This document shows, piece after piece, positions 43,103 through 55,272 of a stretch of DNA of 64,000 nucleotides. Both the position numbers and the translations under genes were made by a program. Every line of letters starts with the position of its first letter. Position 1 is the first letter of the stretch. The stretch lies in the NCBI RefSeq assembly GCF_047948215.1, contig NC_134460.1, positions 151,332,049-151,396,048 on the forward strand, read 5' to 3'. The notes beneath the pieces were generated by a model. That model was not told the origin of the DNA, made no database searches, and saw only the letters and a list, made by a program, of their open reading frames with translations. Source of the stretch: Lycorma delicatula (taxonomy: Eukaryota; Arthropoda; Insecta; Hemiptera; Fulgoridae).

Positions 43103-46100
43103 GTGCGTACAAGCACTCGCGTATATACGTGTGTATGCTTTTTATTAATCTGTATGGATAAAATCTGTGTTATTATTGGAAGTAAATTTTTCATTTATTA
43201 AAATCATCCATGTTCTAAGTTAAGGACCACACCACTGTAAGCAGAATTTTTATTATCTTAATTAATATTAAAAATTAAACATCTACCTGCCAATTATTAA
43301 AATGGGAAGAGTTTTTTTTAAATTTCAACGACCTATTAATATTAAAAATATACATTATTATTATCTTTTCCCTAAAATACACAAACAAAAAAATGTTATT
43401 AAGTATTACTTAAATTTGTATTTGTACTTTTTTATATTAGTAATCTTATTTTAATCCGCATTTTAAAAATCAATTAACGGAATTTTGTAAGTTTTCAGGA
43501 TGTTACGATAAAGAAATAAACGATATATTTCTTCATTAATACACCTATACCAACGTAACCGTAATTTTATTATGTATAACCGATTTATTTTCCCGCCAGG
43601 AATTATAACTCTTAACGTACTTCAAAAAAAGTAAAACACTTCATCGAAAAGTACCTTTTTTATTCCACACGTACAGGTCAGTCGTATTGGAAAAATTAAT
43701 CTGAGAATACAGAGCTATATAAAAATCAGGAAAGAATTAATAATTGTTCTAATAATCGTGATATGTTTTTATACATTATTATTAACGTTTAAAATATTAC
43801 ATATTCTACCTTCATTTCCTTCATAATCGATTGGTTCCTTGAAGGTTGAACTTATCGAGCGTTTTTTATACATTAATACTCTGATTTAAAACTTATTTAA
43901 ATTACGCTTTTTTTCTAAAATATTTAATTACTAGTTATCAGCAATATGGTTTTTATACTACGAAATTATAAAAGTACCCAATCAACTGAGGATTGGTCAG
44001 TTCACAGGAGGTAAAAGAGGAACTCTAAAACCGTATATTTAAATTAAAAAAAATACATTCTCTCATAATAATAATAAACATGCATAATACAATCAACTAA
44101 TTAAAGGAAGTTAAATTTTTTACTATACTATATATTTAGTATAGTTAAAATAAAAAAGTATATTAAGTATATATATATATATAAAGTAACAATAAATAAA
44201 TATAAAACAGGTAAATTATTTAATCATGTCAATAGTTAATTCACGTTGATTCTATTTAAAATTTCTAAATTTGCTTATGGTATTTTATCAGGAAGTTAAC
44301 TAATAAAAACTTAACATTAAAATTTTCAAAATTTATCTCTCTTTCATATTAAAAAAATTTAAAAATATATATCTCTCATTTTTGTAACTACCATTTTTAT
44401 TATATTTTAGCCATTGCAACCGGTTAATGATTTGATTACATACTAATTACTTTACGATAATTAAAAAATAAAGATTTTGTTGTAATTTACAGAGTTTATT
44501 TATAGTAATTTAAATTTGGTTATGAAAAAAAATATGTACGTATATAGCAAGTATTTATCTAGGAACTAAATTTGACAACAACCAAAACCTTTTTACAGAA
44601 AACCAATCCAACTGTTTTGTTCTTTAAATTTAGTTTACTATCTAGTACGGTTTACTCAATGTTAGTAACAAAGGTGCGTGAATTTTTCCAATAATTTTTC
44701 AAATTAAAATTTTTTTTCAATTCATTATGTATATTTATATTATTATAACCAATTTTTTTTAAAAAGAGAGAGAGCGCGAAGGAGAGAGGTGTGATATTGA
44801 TTGTATTATTTTTATTTATTACAATACGAGGTTTCCGTGATTTAAAATCAACAAGAATGGTATTCAAAAGAGACACATAAAATGTATCGTTAGTTTTTAC
44901 CTAACAATGAAATAAAAGAAATACCTTTGTGCGTATGTTATAACAGCTGATTCATTTAACTTTAATGTTAATTTTTTACGGCTTTTAACCAACTTCAGTA
45001 AAAGAGGGAGTTCATCAATTTGATCTTTATGTGGTTTTTTAGTACGTAGTACGTACAACCCGTTACTCGTGAGCAAAAGCACCGGCTTCGATTTCTTTTA
45101 GGTAGATTTCATAAGAAAGCTACCTACTGAAATGAGTACAATGATTAGATTTCCGGGAAATTTCGACATATCTACGCGTTTCATATCCCTCAGACCCCAA
45201 AACCACTGTCAATTCAAACGTCTATATATATATAAACTTTCTTGTGGACATGATAACTGCCGTAATTTTCCGCCAATCACTTTTAAGTTGATATATAAAA
45301 TAAAACGACTTAAAATCTCGGTCGAGTTCATTAACGGGCAATATCGGACCATGGGGATGGAATGGGAGTCTTTTTCGAAAAAAAAAACAAAATATCGCTA
45401 TAACTTATTAAGTAAAATATCAAATTCGTTTAAAATTCATGCTATTCTTTGGATAAGGGTCTAAAACTTATCTAAGTAAAGTTTTTTGATATCACCAACC
45501 ATTGGCCCAAAGAGTGGAAAAACGAGGTTTCGAAGAAAAAAAAATCATACCTCCCTTAATAGGCAGGTACAGTATCCAATTGGTTTAAAGTGATCGTTAG
45601 TCCTCTAATCATTACCTAAAACTTCTGTCTGAAACAATTTTTGATATGACCACCCTTACGGCAAGGGATGACCAAAGTGTTGCTGGAAGATGAGGCTTGT
45701 CGTGTGCTAACATGTGAAACTTTTTTTCACATGCAGCCATTGTCGTATTGAATAAATTTGAAGTTTTTCTTAACTTTAAGGTGGAAATCTTTTTTATCCC
45801 CTACTTAGCACCGGTGAAATCTACCTCCGCCTTCCGGCGTGCGGAAAGGGATTTTTTTATTTTGTAAGAGGAAGTTCTTTTAGTAATTATCTACTAAGTT
45901 TTAGGTCGCTAAAAAATTGTCGACGATTTAAAAATAGCTTTTTGTTTATTTATAATCATGATTATACAGTGCTGGGGGTTTGTGATTTACATAGAAACCG
46001 TGAAATTTTTTTTTATACTTTAAGTATTTTCAGAGAGAATTTTAGTTGAAATATTAAGGATAAAAAATAACGTTTGTATTCGAGACAGCCTTAACACTTG

Positions 46101-46164
46101 CTCAGTAGCAGTTACTTAGCGATGTTTTTTTAATTCCTTTGTTTTTATTTTTAAACAAAAGTAA
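43101..46164. other. AT-rich intergenic, one possible unassigned repeat
   Basis: No coding motifs. A GA-rich stretch lies at about 44765-44790. The part at about 45130-45860 is less AT-rich, ends with 'cctccgccttccggcgtgcg', and looks repeat-derived, but no second copy occurs in the window. Confidence 0.4.
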
Positions 46165-46380
46165 ACAATGTATTATTCTATAATCGATTTAAATCAATAT
46201 TCCTAATATTTTCTCAGCCGTAGAAAAATACGAATGTAATTCTCAATAATGGCTGGCCATTAATGCACTCTTGCGAAGTTTACGATACTCGTCACGGCTG
46301 GTGTCGTAAGTTTCATTGCACTAGTGCATCAGTAGTATCATTATAGGCTCGTTGCATAATGTACTGTTATTATACAAGAA
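46165..46380 (+). repeat. Dispersed repeat V, copy 1
   Basis: It aligns with 62915-63102. Shared landmarks: 'cgatttaaatcaata', 'ttttctcagccgtag', 'gcataatgtact'. It is non-coding. Confidence 0.65.
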
Positions 46381-46764
46381 CAATATTACTATGTTGATGA
46401 ATTTTTAAATAATACTAATTAAACACAAAACAAAAAAATTCGCTTTATCTGCATCCGATTCAACGTGTGTTCATAAATGTGTGCTCAAATTACTTTTCAA
46501 TGCTTCTGAATTGTGAATTATTAAATAGACTTTTTTTTATACTTAGTAATTATGTAAAAATTATTTTTACTGTTTGTATTTAAATAATTAGTATAGAATT
46601 TAAACACATCTATTTTTTATCGACATGATCGATATAATGTATTTCTACGTTCCGATCAAAATAAGAGTTTATTTATAGAAAAATTGAATAGTAGTATAAC
46701 ATTACTTAAAAAGTAATGTTTTTTTAATTTATAATCTTTTTATTTATAGTCGCCTCAACAATTA

Positions 46765-47012
46765 AAAGTCAGCGAATGGAGTGTAACTGTAAATGTATCG
46801 GTAAACGGGAAGTGTTAAAGAGACTCAGGCCGACCATTCCTGAGACGTGTGGTTAATTGAATCCCAACCACCAAAGAACACCGATATCCACGATCTAGTA
46901 TTCTAATTCGAATAAAAATAATACCTTCATTTAGATTTGAACTTTAGAATTTTCGACTTCGAAATCAGCTTATTTACGATGATGAGTTTTACCATCCGAC
47001 CAACCCGATGAC
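46765..47012 (-). repeat. SINE2, minus orientation
   Basis: The plus strand shows 'gagactcaggccgaccattc', 'ccaaccaccaaagaacacc' and 'gatttgaactttag' (B-box complement) and ends 'ccgaccaacccgat', the head. The tail differs from the copy at 18420 and matches the outer copy at 38345. Confidence 0.75.
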
Positions 47013-47019
47013 TTTTTAC

Positions 47020-47130
47020 ACTACTACTCAAAAAGGAGTATAATGTATTTCGGTGTATGTATGTTCCACAACGACTGAACCGATTTATATGTATGACCCC
47101 ACGTTGGAATCCTTACGTTACCGGGATTGT
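47020..47130 (+). repeat. Dispersed repeat U, copy 1
   Basis: 'tgaaccgatttatatgtatg' and 'gttggaatccttacg' match copy 2 at 47757-47890. Confidence 0.65.
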
Positions 47131-47149
47131 CATAGGCTATGTAAATATA

Positions 47150-47193
47150 CATATATACATACATATATATATATATATGTGTGTGTGTGTGAG

Positions 47194-47229
<36 letters not shown>
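47150..47229. repeat. TA/TG microsatellite
   Basis: Alternating TA, TG and TA runs. The 3' TA run borders repeat T copy B. Confidence 0.9.
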
Positions 47230-47232
<3 letters not shown>

Positions 47233-47745
47233 GGTGATTCAAAAGAAAAGGGAAATAATCTGGAAACTTTCTAAATAAGGAAAATAGTTCACACAAACAT
47301 ATGACCGAAAACGCTTTGTTATCAAGTTACGGTTAGCGAAAAACTTTGCGCGGATTTCAGTTCCCCCGGAGATATTTCAGTATATTAGTGATAAAATTGA
47401 TAATTTCTTATGTTTTATGATGTGAAAAACCTAACAAAACAGGTCACAGAACTGTATTTTCCGTAGTTTTCATGATATCCAACCCGTAAAATAGAAAAAT
47501 TAGTGAAGAAAAACATTTTTTTTAGGTTTGAAGTTCAATAACTTTGTTAAATAACATAAATGAATAAATTTTATTAACAAAATGTATAAAAGAAATTATT
47601 CTGAGAAAATTTATTTGATAAAGTCTATGAAAACAAAAAAAAATTAACTTTTAATAAAACTAACTTAACAGAAAAATTTATGATTTTGTAAAAATTAAAA
47701 ACAGCTGTTTTTAGTAAAATAAATTTAGACCTTTGAAAGATTAAA
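47230..47745 (+). repeat. Dispersed repeat T, copy B (uninterrupted)
   Basis: It aligns with both arms of copy A (1660-1831 and 2779-2965) and keeps the 41 bp lost at the R1-like insertion site there. It is internally shorter than copy A near its left end. It lies between two U repeats. Confidence 0.65.
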
Positions 47746-47756
47746 ATATTTTTAGA

Positions 47757-47890
47757 GTGTATGCATGTATGTATGTTTTTGTTCCACCGTAGCAGCTCAA
47801 TGGCTGAACCGATTTAGATGAATGATCCCGTGTTGGAATCCTTACGCTACTAGGAGTGTCACACAGGCTATAATAAGGTTAATATAAGGT
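47757..47890 (+). repeat. Dispersed repeat U, copy 2
   Basis: 'tgaaccgatttagatgaatg' and 'gttggaatccttacg' match copy 1. Confidence 0.65.
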
Positions 47891-48377
47891 TAATATATAT
47901 ATATATATTAACTTAAATGCAATTTATTTAAGTTTACTTTCCTCTTGATTGGATAGAATTAAATATAATAAGACATATTTTACTTAAAAATTTACTTTAT
48001 TAATTTCTTGGGTTTACCAATCAACTATACAAAATTATACATTGAATACACGATGTTTCACTTAGAATTTTCTGAGCTTCCTCAGGTGACAATACACATT
48101 CATACACACATCATTCAAAATTCTCTTACATACTCGTATATATAAATAGGAGAAACGAAGATATAAAGGAATGAGATCGTACAATCCTTTCGCCATATGT
48201 GTTTTAGTAGATCTAGACTTTATGTTTTACAAAAATTAAAATTTGTAAAGATCTGTTTAGATATTACTTCTTAACGGCTTAGACGTTTTTATTCTTAATG
48301 TGAATTTTATTTTTAAAAGCTTTTATTTAACTCGCTTTAGGAATAATCAAATCTTGCAACTGCTATATCTTTTGATC

Positions 48378-48583
48378 TATCGTATGAAAATCAATGAAAT
48401 TTGGTACGCGTATGTAACTCCGATGAAAATACAGCACTACGGTGCCAGAATTTGATATGACCCACCCCCACGCCACCACGCGCTACCCCTACGCTAAATT
48501 CTTGCATTTAGTTGAAAATTTTCATTTCTCATGAACTATCGTAAGAAAATGATTGAAATTTGGTACACGTATGTAACTTCAAC
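48378..48583 (+). repeat. Internal direct duplication
   Basis: 'gaaatttggtacgcgtatgt' at about 48399 recurs as 'gaaatttggtacacgtatgt' at about 48555, with similar sequence on the left of each. This is a typical transposon-derived non-coding phrase. Confidence 0.55.
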
Positions 48584-48630
48584 GTGTAAAAACAAATATT
48601 TTTACTTTTGTTTTAGTCTTAAAAAAAATT

Positions 48631-49530
48631 ACAAAAATATATTAACAAATATAAAAATGCACTGAAAAGTAAAAAATAAATTATATAAATATCTAATAAA
48701 TAACCAATAATACATGTAATAATTATTAAATTTTAAAATTAAAAGTAATGAAAATATTTAGTTAAATAAAAGCGCGGCGCAGTTTTTATAACAATCTTTT
48801 CGAATAAGTATTTATAGACGTTTGCTGTATTTTAAAATATATTTTTTGTTTAATGAGGTTGTTTAGTATATGTATATACTTTATACTTTATTTATCTGTA
48901 ATAAAATAACTCAAGTTTTAATTCTTTGATGGTTCAAATTTGTACCGAGATGACCTTTAAAGGTTATTAAGATTAAAAATAAAAATTAAATTTAGGAATC
49001 TTGCACAAAGTTATTACATTTTGACGGTAATCTGAAAAATTATTAATTATAATTGTAATCGTAATTATGAATTCATTAAATAAAAATTTATAATTAATTA
49101 AAATGAAACTTTTAGCGGAAAGAGTGCGTTCAATTTGGCTTAAATTACAAGCAGAATTCAAAGATGAACTTTAACTATGTGAGAACACGTACAAAGAAAG
49201 CGAGTGGGTGCATTTTGCAAGATTGTTACTTGTAGCTAGTCAGTCTCAACTGGAGAGGTTCTAGCAGACCTTACCGCCTCCTCGCATCGTTATTGAAAAT
49301 GAAAATGAAGATTAATTGTTGTAAAAATAAATGTTGTGTTGTTTTAAATAAATTATAAAAACTGCGCCACGCTTTTATTTAACTAAATATTTTCATTACT
49401 TTTAATTTTAAAATTTAATAATTATTACATTTATTTATTGGTTAATTATTAGATATTTATATAATTTATTTTTTACTTTTCAGTGCATTTTAATATTTGT
49501 TAATATATTATATTTTTTTTGCTTAAAATT
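48631..49530. mobile_element. Inverted-repeat-bounded element with about 150-bp arms
   Basis: Left arm 48631-48790 and right arm about 49352-49530 are reverse complements over about 150 bp with few differences: 'ttatataaatatctaataa' pairs with 'ttattagatatttatataa', and 'aaagcgcggcgcagttttta' pairs with 'taaaaactgcgccacgcttt'. The roughly 560-bp interior holds a short broken ORF. It could be a foldback-type transposon that has captured coding sequence, or a palindromic duplication. No target duplication was defined. Confidence 0.75.
49103..49315 (+). pseudogene. Short ORF with two in-frame stops, unknown
   Basis: The ATG at 49103 gives 71 codons in one frame to TAA 49313-49315, broken by TAA and TAG codons. 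It reads 'MKLLAERVRSIWLKLQAEF', then 'ENTYKESEWVHFARLLLVAS' and 'QTLPPPRIVIENENED'. The acidic end, Pro triplet and balanced composition look protein-coding and unlike the AT-driven frames around it. It lies inside the inverted-repeat element. I do not recognise the family; it could be the C-terminal end of a transposon protein or a captured host fragment. Confidence 0.4.
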
Positions 49531-52500
49531 CTCAATTTGATTTAATTCTTATTTTTTACTTTTTAGAGGGTTTTTCTAATTTGTTTCCTATTTTTATTAA
49601 TGTTAATATTAATATTAGTTAAATAAAAGCTTTTTTAAACAATAAATTTTTATATGTAATCAACTATATTTTTGTAATTTTGCTGTATTTTTATTGATTA
49701 CGACTAAGGTACAATTCAAAACCAGACTACGTACGTTTTCAAACCGTTCAATCTATAAAATGTATTTAAATAAATATTTTCCCCGTTCATTAATTTTTTT
49801 AATAAATAAACCGGTCTACAACATGCTCTGCCGCCGTTAATGTTTAAAAGTAGATTTGTCGGTCATTTTTTTAAAGGTAATTCTGAATATATCAGGTGAC
49901 AAATATAATTTTAAGATTGTAAAACATTTTATAGAATTTCATAACGATGGAAATGTTACAGTATCTGAAATTTCCTCCTTGAAAATTTCTCCATGGAAAC
50001 AAATTTATTATAGCAAAGGCTAAGTTTAGTCATCCCAACCAACTTTACACAGCGAGTTGACGGTAGGTTATTTTTTTATAATCAATTATACGTCTATAAT
50101 TAAAAATGATGTAAACTTTGGCTAAAATTTACAAGAAAAGTTTGACTTGGCGCGGGGCATTTCCTCTTATGGAGGATTAAGAGAGGGTTGAGTGAAGCCC
50201 CTCTTATTAAAAATAAATTTAGAATTCCATTTATTTGAAAAAGATTACAAAATAATTTTAAATACCATTGTGATAACTTGTTATGTGTAGCTTTACACGC
50301 TTTAGTTGTTTTAACTTAACTTTGGCTTTTTTTGATTTCACATTGCAACATTCACAGAAAGATTATATTGCTTTTTAATCTTCAATTTTTGGTTTCTTTA
50401 TTAAATAGAGATAATTTTTAAATTTATTTTATTATTATTTTTATAGATAAATTTATGGATTATTTCTTATATCCTGATGATAATTCTTTAACAATAAAAT
50501 TCGTACCTAATTTATATAATTTTACCATTTTGTAAAAGTTTCTTTAGGATATTTCTTTCGTTATTTTATTTTAATAACCGTTCTGTATAACTTATTCATT
50601 CTGTAACACGCATAAAATAACAAAAGCTTGTATATATACATACGTATAAAAAGGTTAATGAAAAATTATAAATGATAACAATGTGCATAGAACTAAAAAC
50701 TCGAAAAAAATGTTTGATTCTATAAATGCAACAATCTACAGCTATATAAATAAAAAATTAAGTTTTAAGAAAAAAATTCTTCAGCTGTTTCAACAGAAAC
50801 AATAATACATATATAGTTTTGTTTTATATACTGTCGCGGTGTTCAATTTTTCTTAGAGTAAAAGCGGTTCTGTCTATTATTTGTTACCTTCGTACCTTGT
50901 ATTTATTTACTATTACATAAAATTCACGTTACAATAAATTTTTACGCGTAATTGTGAGTTCTCAACCATTTCTACGCTCGCGCACACGAATACGTTCAAC
51001 ATGAATACAAGAATGTGTACAATGCACAGACTGTAATAATTTCATACTTTTGAATATAAAAGTAAACTACAAATGTTGAAGCGCGCAGTAAATTAGTTGA
51101 TTTTATAAGAAAATTTTACTTTTCATAAGTATTTTTCTTTTTTCTTATTGTAATATAATTAAAATGCCCGATTATTTTACCGTTCCGGTACGTAATTCAA
51201 CTTCAATCGAACGGCTCATCTGTTCTCTGAATTCGCAATTCAATTTAAGTCCGCATTGTTAAAACCATTTCCTTTTACTGAGTAATTCAATTGTAGTCTC
51301 ATAGTACTACGAACGAAAACCGTTGTCTGTAAAATTCGAGTACGATAAATTTTCAAAATTTTTATCGGCTTTTCATTCCGTACGAATTTACAGTTATTAA
51401 TTGTAAAATTTAATGATCGTTTAAACATCTATACGTTTAAAATATACTTATCGAAAACTGATTTTTGAACTCCAATAAAGTTTTACCTAAAAGGACGGGA
51501 AAGGATGGTTTTTTAAGGGATAAGTAAGTAAATTTGTACTTATAATTTCTTTTTTTGTTTTCACGTACTTTTGTTGTGATAAATATGCTATGAAAATGTA
51601 ATGTCAAATTTAATTTTTCTTAAAAAACTATCAAAACTATGATAAAAAAGTGAAATTAATTATGTAGCACGAAGGTTAAATTAGTTATGTAACATTTATT
51701 TATTAAAAGGGATTGTAACCCGGTTTTATCCAGGAAGCTTTCTGTTAAAATTTGGACTTTATATAGTTTCAGGTAGAACAGGTGAAATCTTTCGCCCATC
51801 CAAAAATTGTATATTGTGTACTGTGTCTAATGAGGTCGATCTTATTTTTAAATTGTCTTTTCTTTTTACTTACGTTATGGAATTGACCGATCCAATATTA
51901 TTAGGAATTAGAATAACATTTCTTAGGTTTTTTAATTTTGAATTACTAGTTCGATTTCAATCTAGAATGTAAATTATTTAATAATAAATAAATTGTAATA
52001 TTTTATTATAAAAATAAAGCTTACGTAACTTCATTTGATTACCCCAACCATTATTTACAATAATCGATGATTTGTATAAATTTAATAACGTTTGTTAACT
52101 TCAAGCTTGTATTTTCATTTCAAAAATGAAAAAGCATAGGCAATCGTAATTATTTGGTGTTATTTACCATTGTTCTCTGTATTAATGTGAAGAAATACAT
52201 ATTTTAAAGAAAAGTAAAATACTGTAAATTCCTGTAATAAAAAAAAAATAATTTTAATTTACCGACGAAATATTGATAAATAATTTAAATAAATCGTTAA
52301 ATAATCAACAGAAGAACTGGAACAATTGCAGAGTGAAATCCATAACTGAATTGTGAAAAATTAACACGAAACCGAGAAATGAACCGGAGGAAATATTAGA
52401 ATCTACCGCAACAAAGTACTATACTAGAGATGAACTGGGCAAATGAGATTATTAAACAATTACCTTGAACAATTTACAAAAGAAACACTTTTTGTCAAGT

Positions 52501-52609
52501 AACAAGAAACTGTAGCATGCATAATTAAAGAATTGGCGAGAAAATTTCTTCGTATTTTAATGGTAAAATAAAAAAAAGTTTTTTTTTTTTAATATTTGTT
52601 TGTGTTTAT
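49531..52609. other. AT-rich intergenic, nothing recognised
   Basis: No coding motifs or window-internal repeats on either strand. Confidence 0.5.
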
Positions 52610-53330
52610 TTAAGTAAATATGTACCGTTTTGATTGAAAACGTTTTACAATTTTGATGTAAAATCGTAACCCTGTTTTGTAGAATTTCTCTATTTTTTGG
52701 GCGAAAAACTTCTGTGATAAGTAATTATTACAAACCTCCTTTGAAATCAATTTTATATCGTTAAGAGAGTTCTGCAGAAACTGAAATAAATAATAGTCTG
52801 ACGGTGCAAGGACAAAACTATAAGGTGGAATTATTGAATAAAAACTTCCCAACTTCTCTGAATTGTCGAGTTGTATCAAAGATGTTTGATATCTAGCGTT
52901 ACCGTGATGGAAAGCGAAACACATTTTCCTGTTTATCATTTCTGCTCGCTTTATCTATACGCTTGGGACAATCATTCCAGTTATTAACAATTTGGATTAG
53001 AACTAATCGTTTAAGAGGGCCGCCCGTAAAGGATAGTGAACAATCCTTTTCCAATGCAACCGCAAACACAGCATCACTTTTCTTGGCGTCAATCCAGGTT
53101 TTTCCACCTTTCGGGGACCTTCAACTTGGTTCGAACACTTTTTCGTATGTCATTGTCATATTTGACCTATTTTTCATCGCCCTTAATGAAGAATTTTAAA
53201 ATTGGTACGATTTCCTTCCAATTTAGCAACGATTTGGTGATGGAAATTCGATCTATTAAATTTATCGTGGTAATTCTGTGGCACCCAAAAATTGAGGTTT
53301 TTTCTTCCAACGAATTAAAAATGTTTTAAG
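52610..53330 (-). pseudogene. Mariner transposase, central and C-terminal parts (decayed)
   Basis: Minus-strand blocks in order: 'INLIDRISI' and 'WKEIVPILKFFIKGDEK' (first catalytic Asp in GDEkW; Trp is replaced by a stop), 'VKYDNDIRK', 'KVMLCLRLHWKRIVHY' (usual KvmlcvwWDwkGivhyE), 'FHHGNARYQTSL' (usual FhHDNArpHtSl; the second catalytic Asp is Gly), 'LAPSDYYLFQFLQNSLND' (third catalytic Asp) and a C-terminus ending near 52610. The final 109 codons (52939-52610) are open. The N-terminal DNA-binding third and the terminal repeats were not found. It is inactive. Confidence 0.85.
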
Positions 53331-53697
53331 GTCGATGTTTAGTTTATTTATATTATCCCTGAATTACCGCTAACCTCACACAACTTAATTGTATTTCACA
53401 TTTTAATTTTTTTTTAAATATATAATAAAACTTTTACTTACAGTAAGGAATTAATTGAATTACATAAAATTAAAAAAAAAAAAAAATACCGCTTAATTAT
53501 TTTCTGTTTTGCTCATCAGATTAGGTAATAATTGAGGTCATGACTATATTTACATTAATATCTCCTTCGTGTTCATGAAATTCTTCTTGGACCGGTTAGA
53601 AACTACACACAACTTATTAAACATCATCTCTCATAAGCACGTTCACTTTCTTACAAAAAAGACAGTTATATACAGCAATAGGTTTCCTATATTTTTT

Positions 53698-54321
53698 ACT
53701 TCCTTGTACGAAGTAAAGAAAGTATTACGATCACGAAAATATTTCGGTTTTCAGATAATCGAAAATATCCATTTTGACCATCCCTGAATCCATTTTGAAT
53801 ACTTTCAGCGTGAAGTCTATACGTACTATGTATGTAAGTATCTCGCATAACTCAAAAACGATTAACCGTTGGATGTTGAAATTTTGGATTTGGGACTGTT
53901 GTAACATAAAGAGAGTTACTTTTCAATCGCTCCCTTTTTGAGCGATTGAAAAATAGAATGATTGAAAAATAGACCCTCAGAAGAACAACACGTACACTGA
54001 GGCATACATGTTCGATCTTTAATAAATTGCAAAAAATTCTTATCTTTTAGTTCATTACTCCTCTGATATTGTCGAACAATATTCTCTCTAAGTCGGAGTT
54101 GATCACCATTTCGTTAATTTGTTTTTTGTAGCCAATCGCTCTTTGGTTTGAAATAATTCTTCTGATGTTAATTTGTGTACACGTTCACTAATTTCAGCAA
54201 TTGTGCAACTGTCCACTTTAATAAAGAATTGGAGGATCCTATCTCACTTAGAAATAAAAGAAGTTTAAATGAATTGCAGCAAAAAATGTGTATATGTAAC
54301 TTAATAGGCGTACAAGAAAGT
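53698..54321 (+). mobile_element. TA-flanked MITE, copy A
   Basis: The ends are ACTTCCTTGTACG (53698-53710) and CGTACAAGAAAGT (54309-54321), inverted repeats with one mismatch. Each has TA at the outer edge, as in Tc1/mariner-type target duplications. Its left half aligns with copy B (61960-62645): 'aatatccattttgaccatcc', 'ctcgcataactcaa'. An internal hairpin lies at 53920-53952. No coding sequence. Confidence 0.8.
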
Positions 54322-55003
54322 AATGTGGTGTCCACATCAGATTTTTTTTTTGTTTGAGTAATATCTTTAGTTTACAGTCTAGGAATGTGTTCATAAGAAG
54401 CATTATTTATTGCCGTCGAATAACCAATAAATAAACTGCATATCGATAGCTGAATATCAATTTTCTTATTATCTCAGTAAAAATCTTTAAAAAACGTACG
54501 GATCTTATAACAAAATTTTTTTTTTCCAGTACATTAGTACGCTTACGAGATAAATAATTAAACTTTATAAAATAATTTAAAATAAGTACTCACGACTAAT
54601 AACCGATAATACTGCTTGAGATTTAACTCAAAACTATTTTTTTTCGAATATTGTGATTAATTTAACAAACACATGACAAAATTATTGAAAAATGAAATTA
54701 AATAATAATATTATAATTTATTTTGTGGTAATTATTGTAATTACTGAGCGAACGATACAGTGATAAGTAAAATACATAATAGATTCAAGGTATGAGATGA
54801 TATTATTGTTTTTAAGTGCATAATAATACGTTGATGTGGCAGTTCTAGCGTGCCTTAAAATTCCAGAATCTTGCAAGTAATCGAATTAAAAATTTTAGCA
54901 GTCAAAAATGTTATAGAATAAGCTACTTAAGAAATTCGGGAAAGCTGAAGTGTAATCATTCGAATAATTTTTTTGAAAAATTTATTATTACTTTGTAATA
55001 TTA
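54322..55003. other. AT-rich intergenic, nothing recognised
   Basis: No coding motifs or repeats with a window match. Confidence 0.5.
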
Positions 55004-55272
55004 CTTTCCCGTCTAGATATAGCTATAGAAGAGCTACATCTCTAAAATGGAAAGTATTGTAATCGGTCCAATTTGGGCATACGCGGTTTTCATCTTGACT
55101 TTTGACACCAAAGGAACCCAAAACCCAAAAACCCGGATGGAAATTTTCCGGATGTTAACGTTCGTATGTACGTGTGCATGTTCGGTGTAGGGCTCTAAAT
55201 TACCTTATATCTAAAGAACTACTGGACCGATTTGACCGACTTGATCAGATTACTTCTATGTATGGGGGACTG
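55004..55272 (+). repeat. Dispersed repeat S/R, R part, copy 3, left portion
   Basis: It starts with the R terminus 'tactttcccgtctagatata' and runs through 'ggaaccc', 'ggatggaaattttccgg', 'gaactactggaccgatttga' to 'gactgata'. It is cut there by R1-like DNA, and the remainder of R resumes at 58916. Confidence 0.8.
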
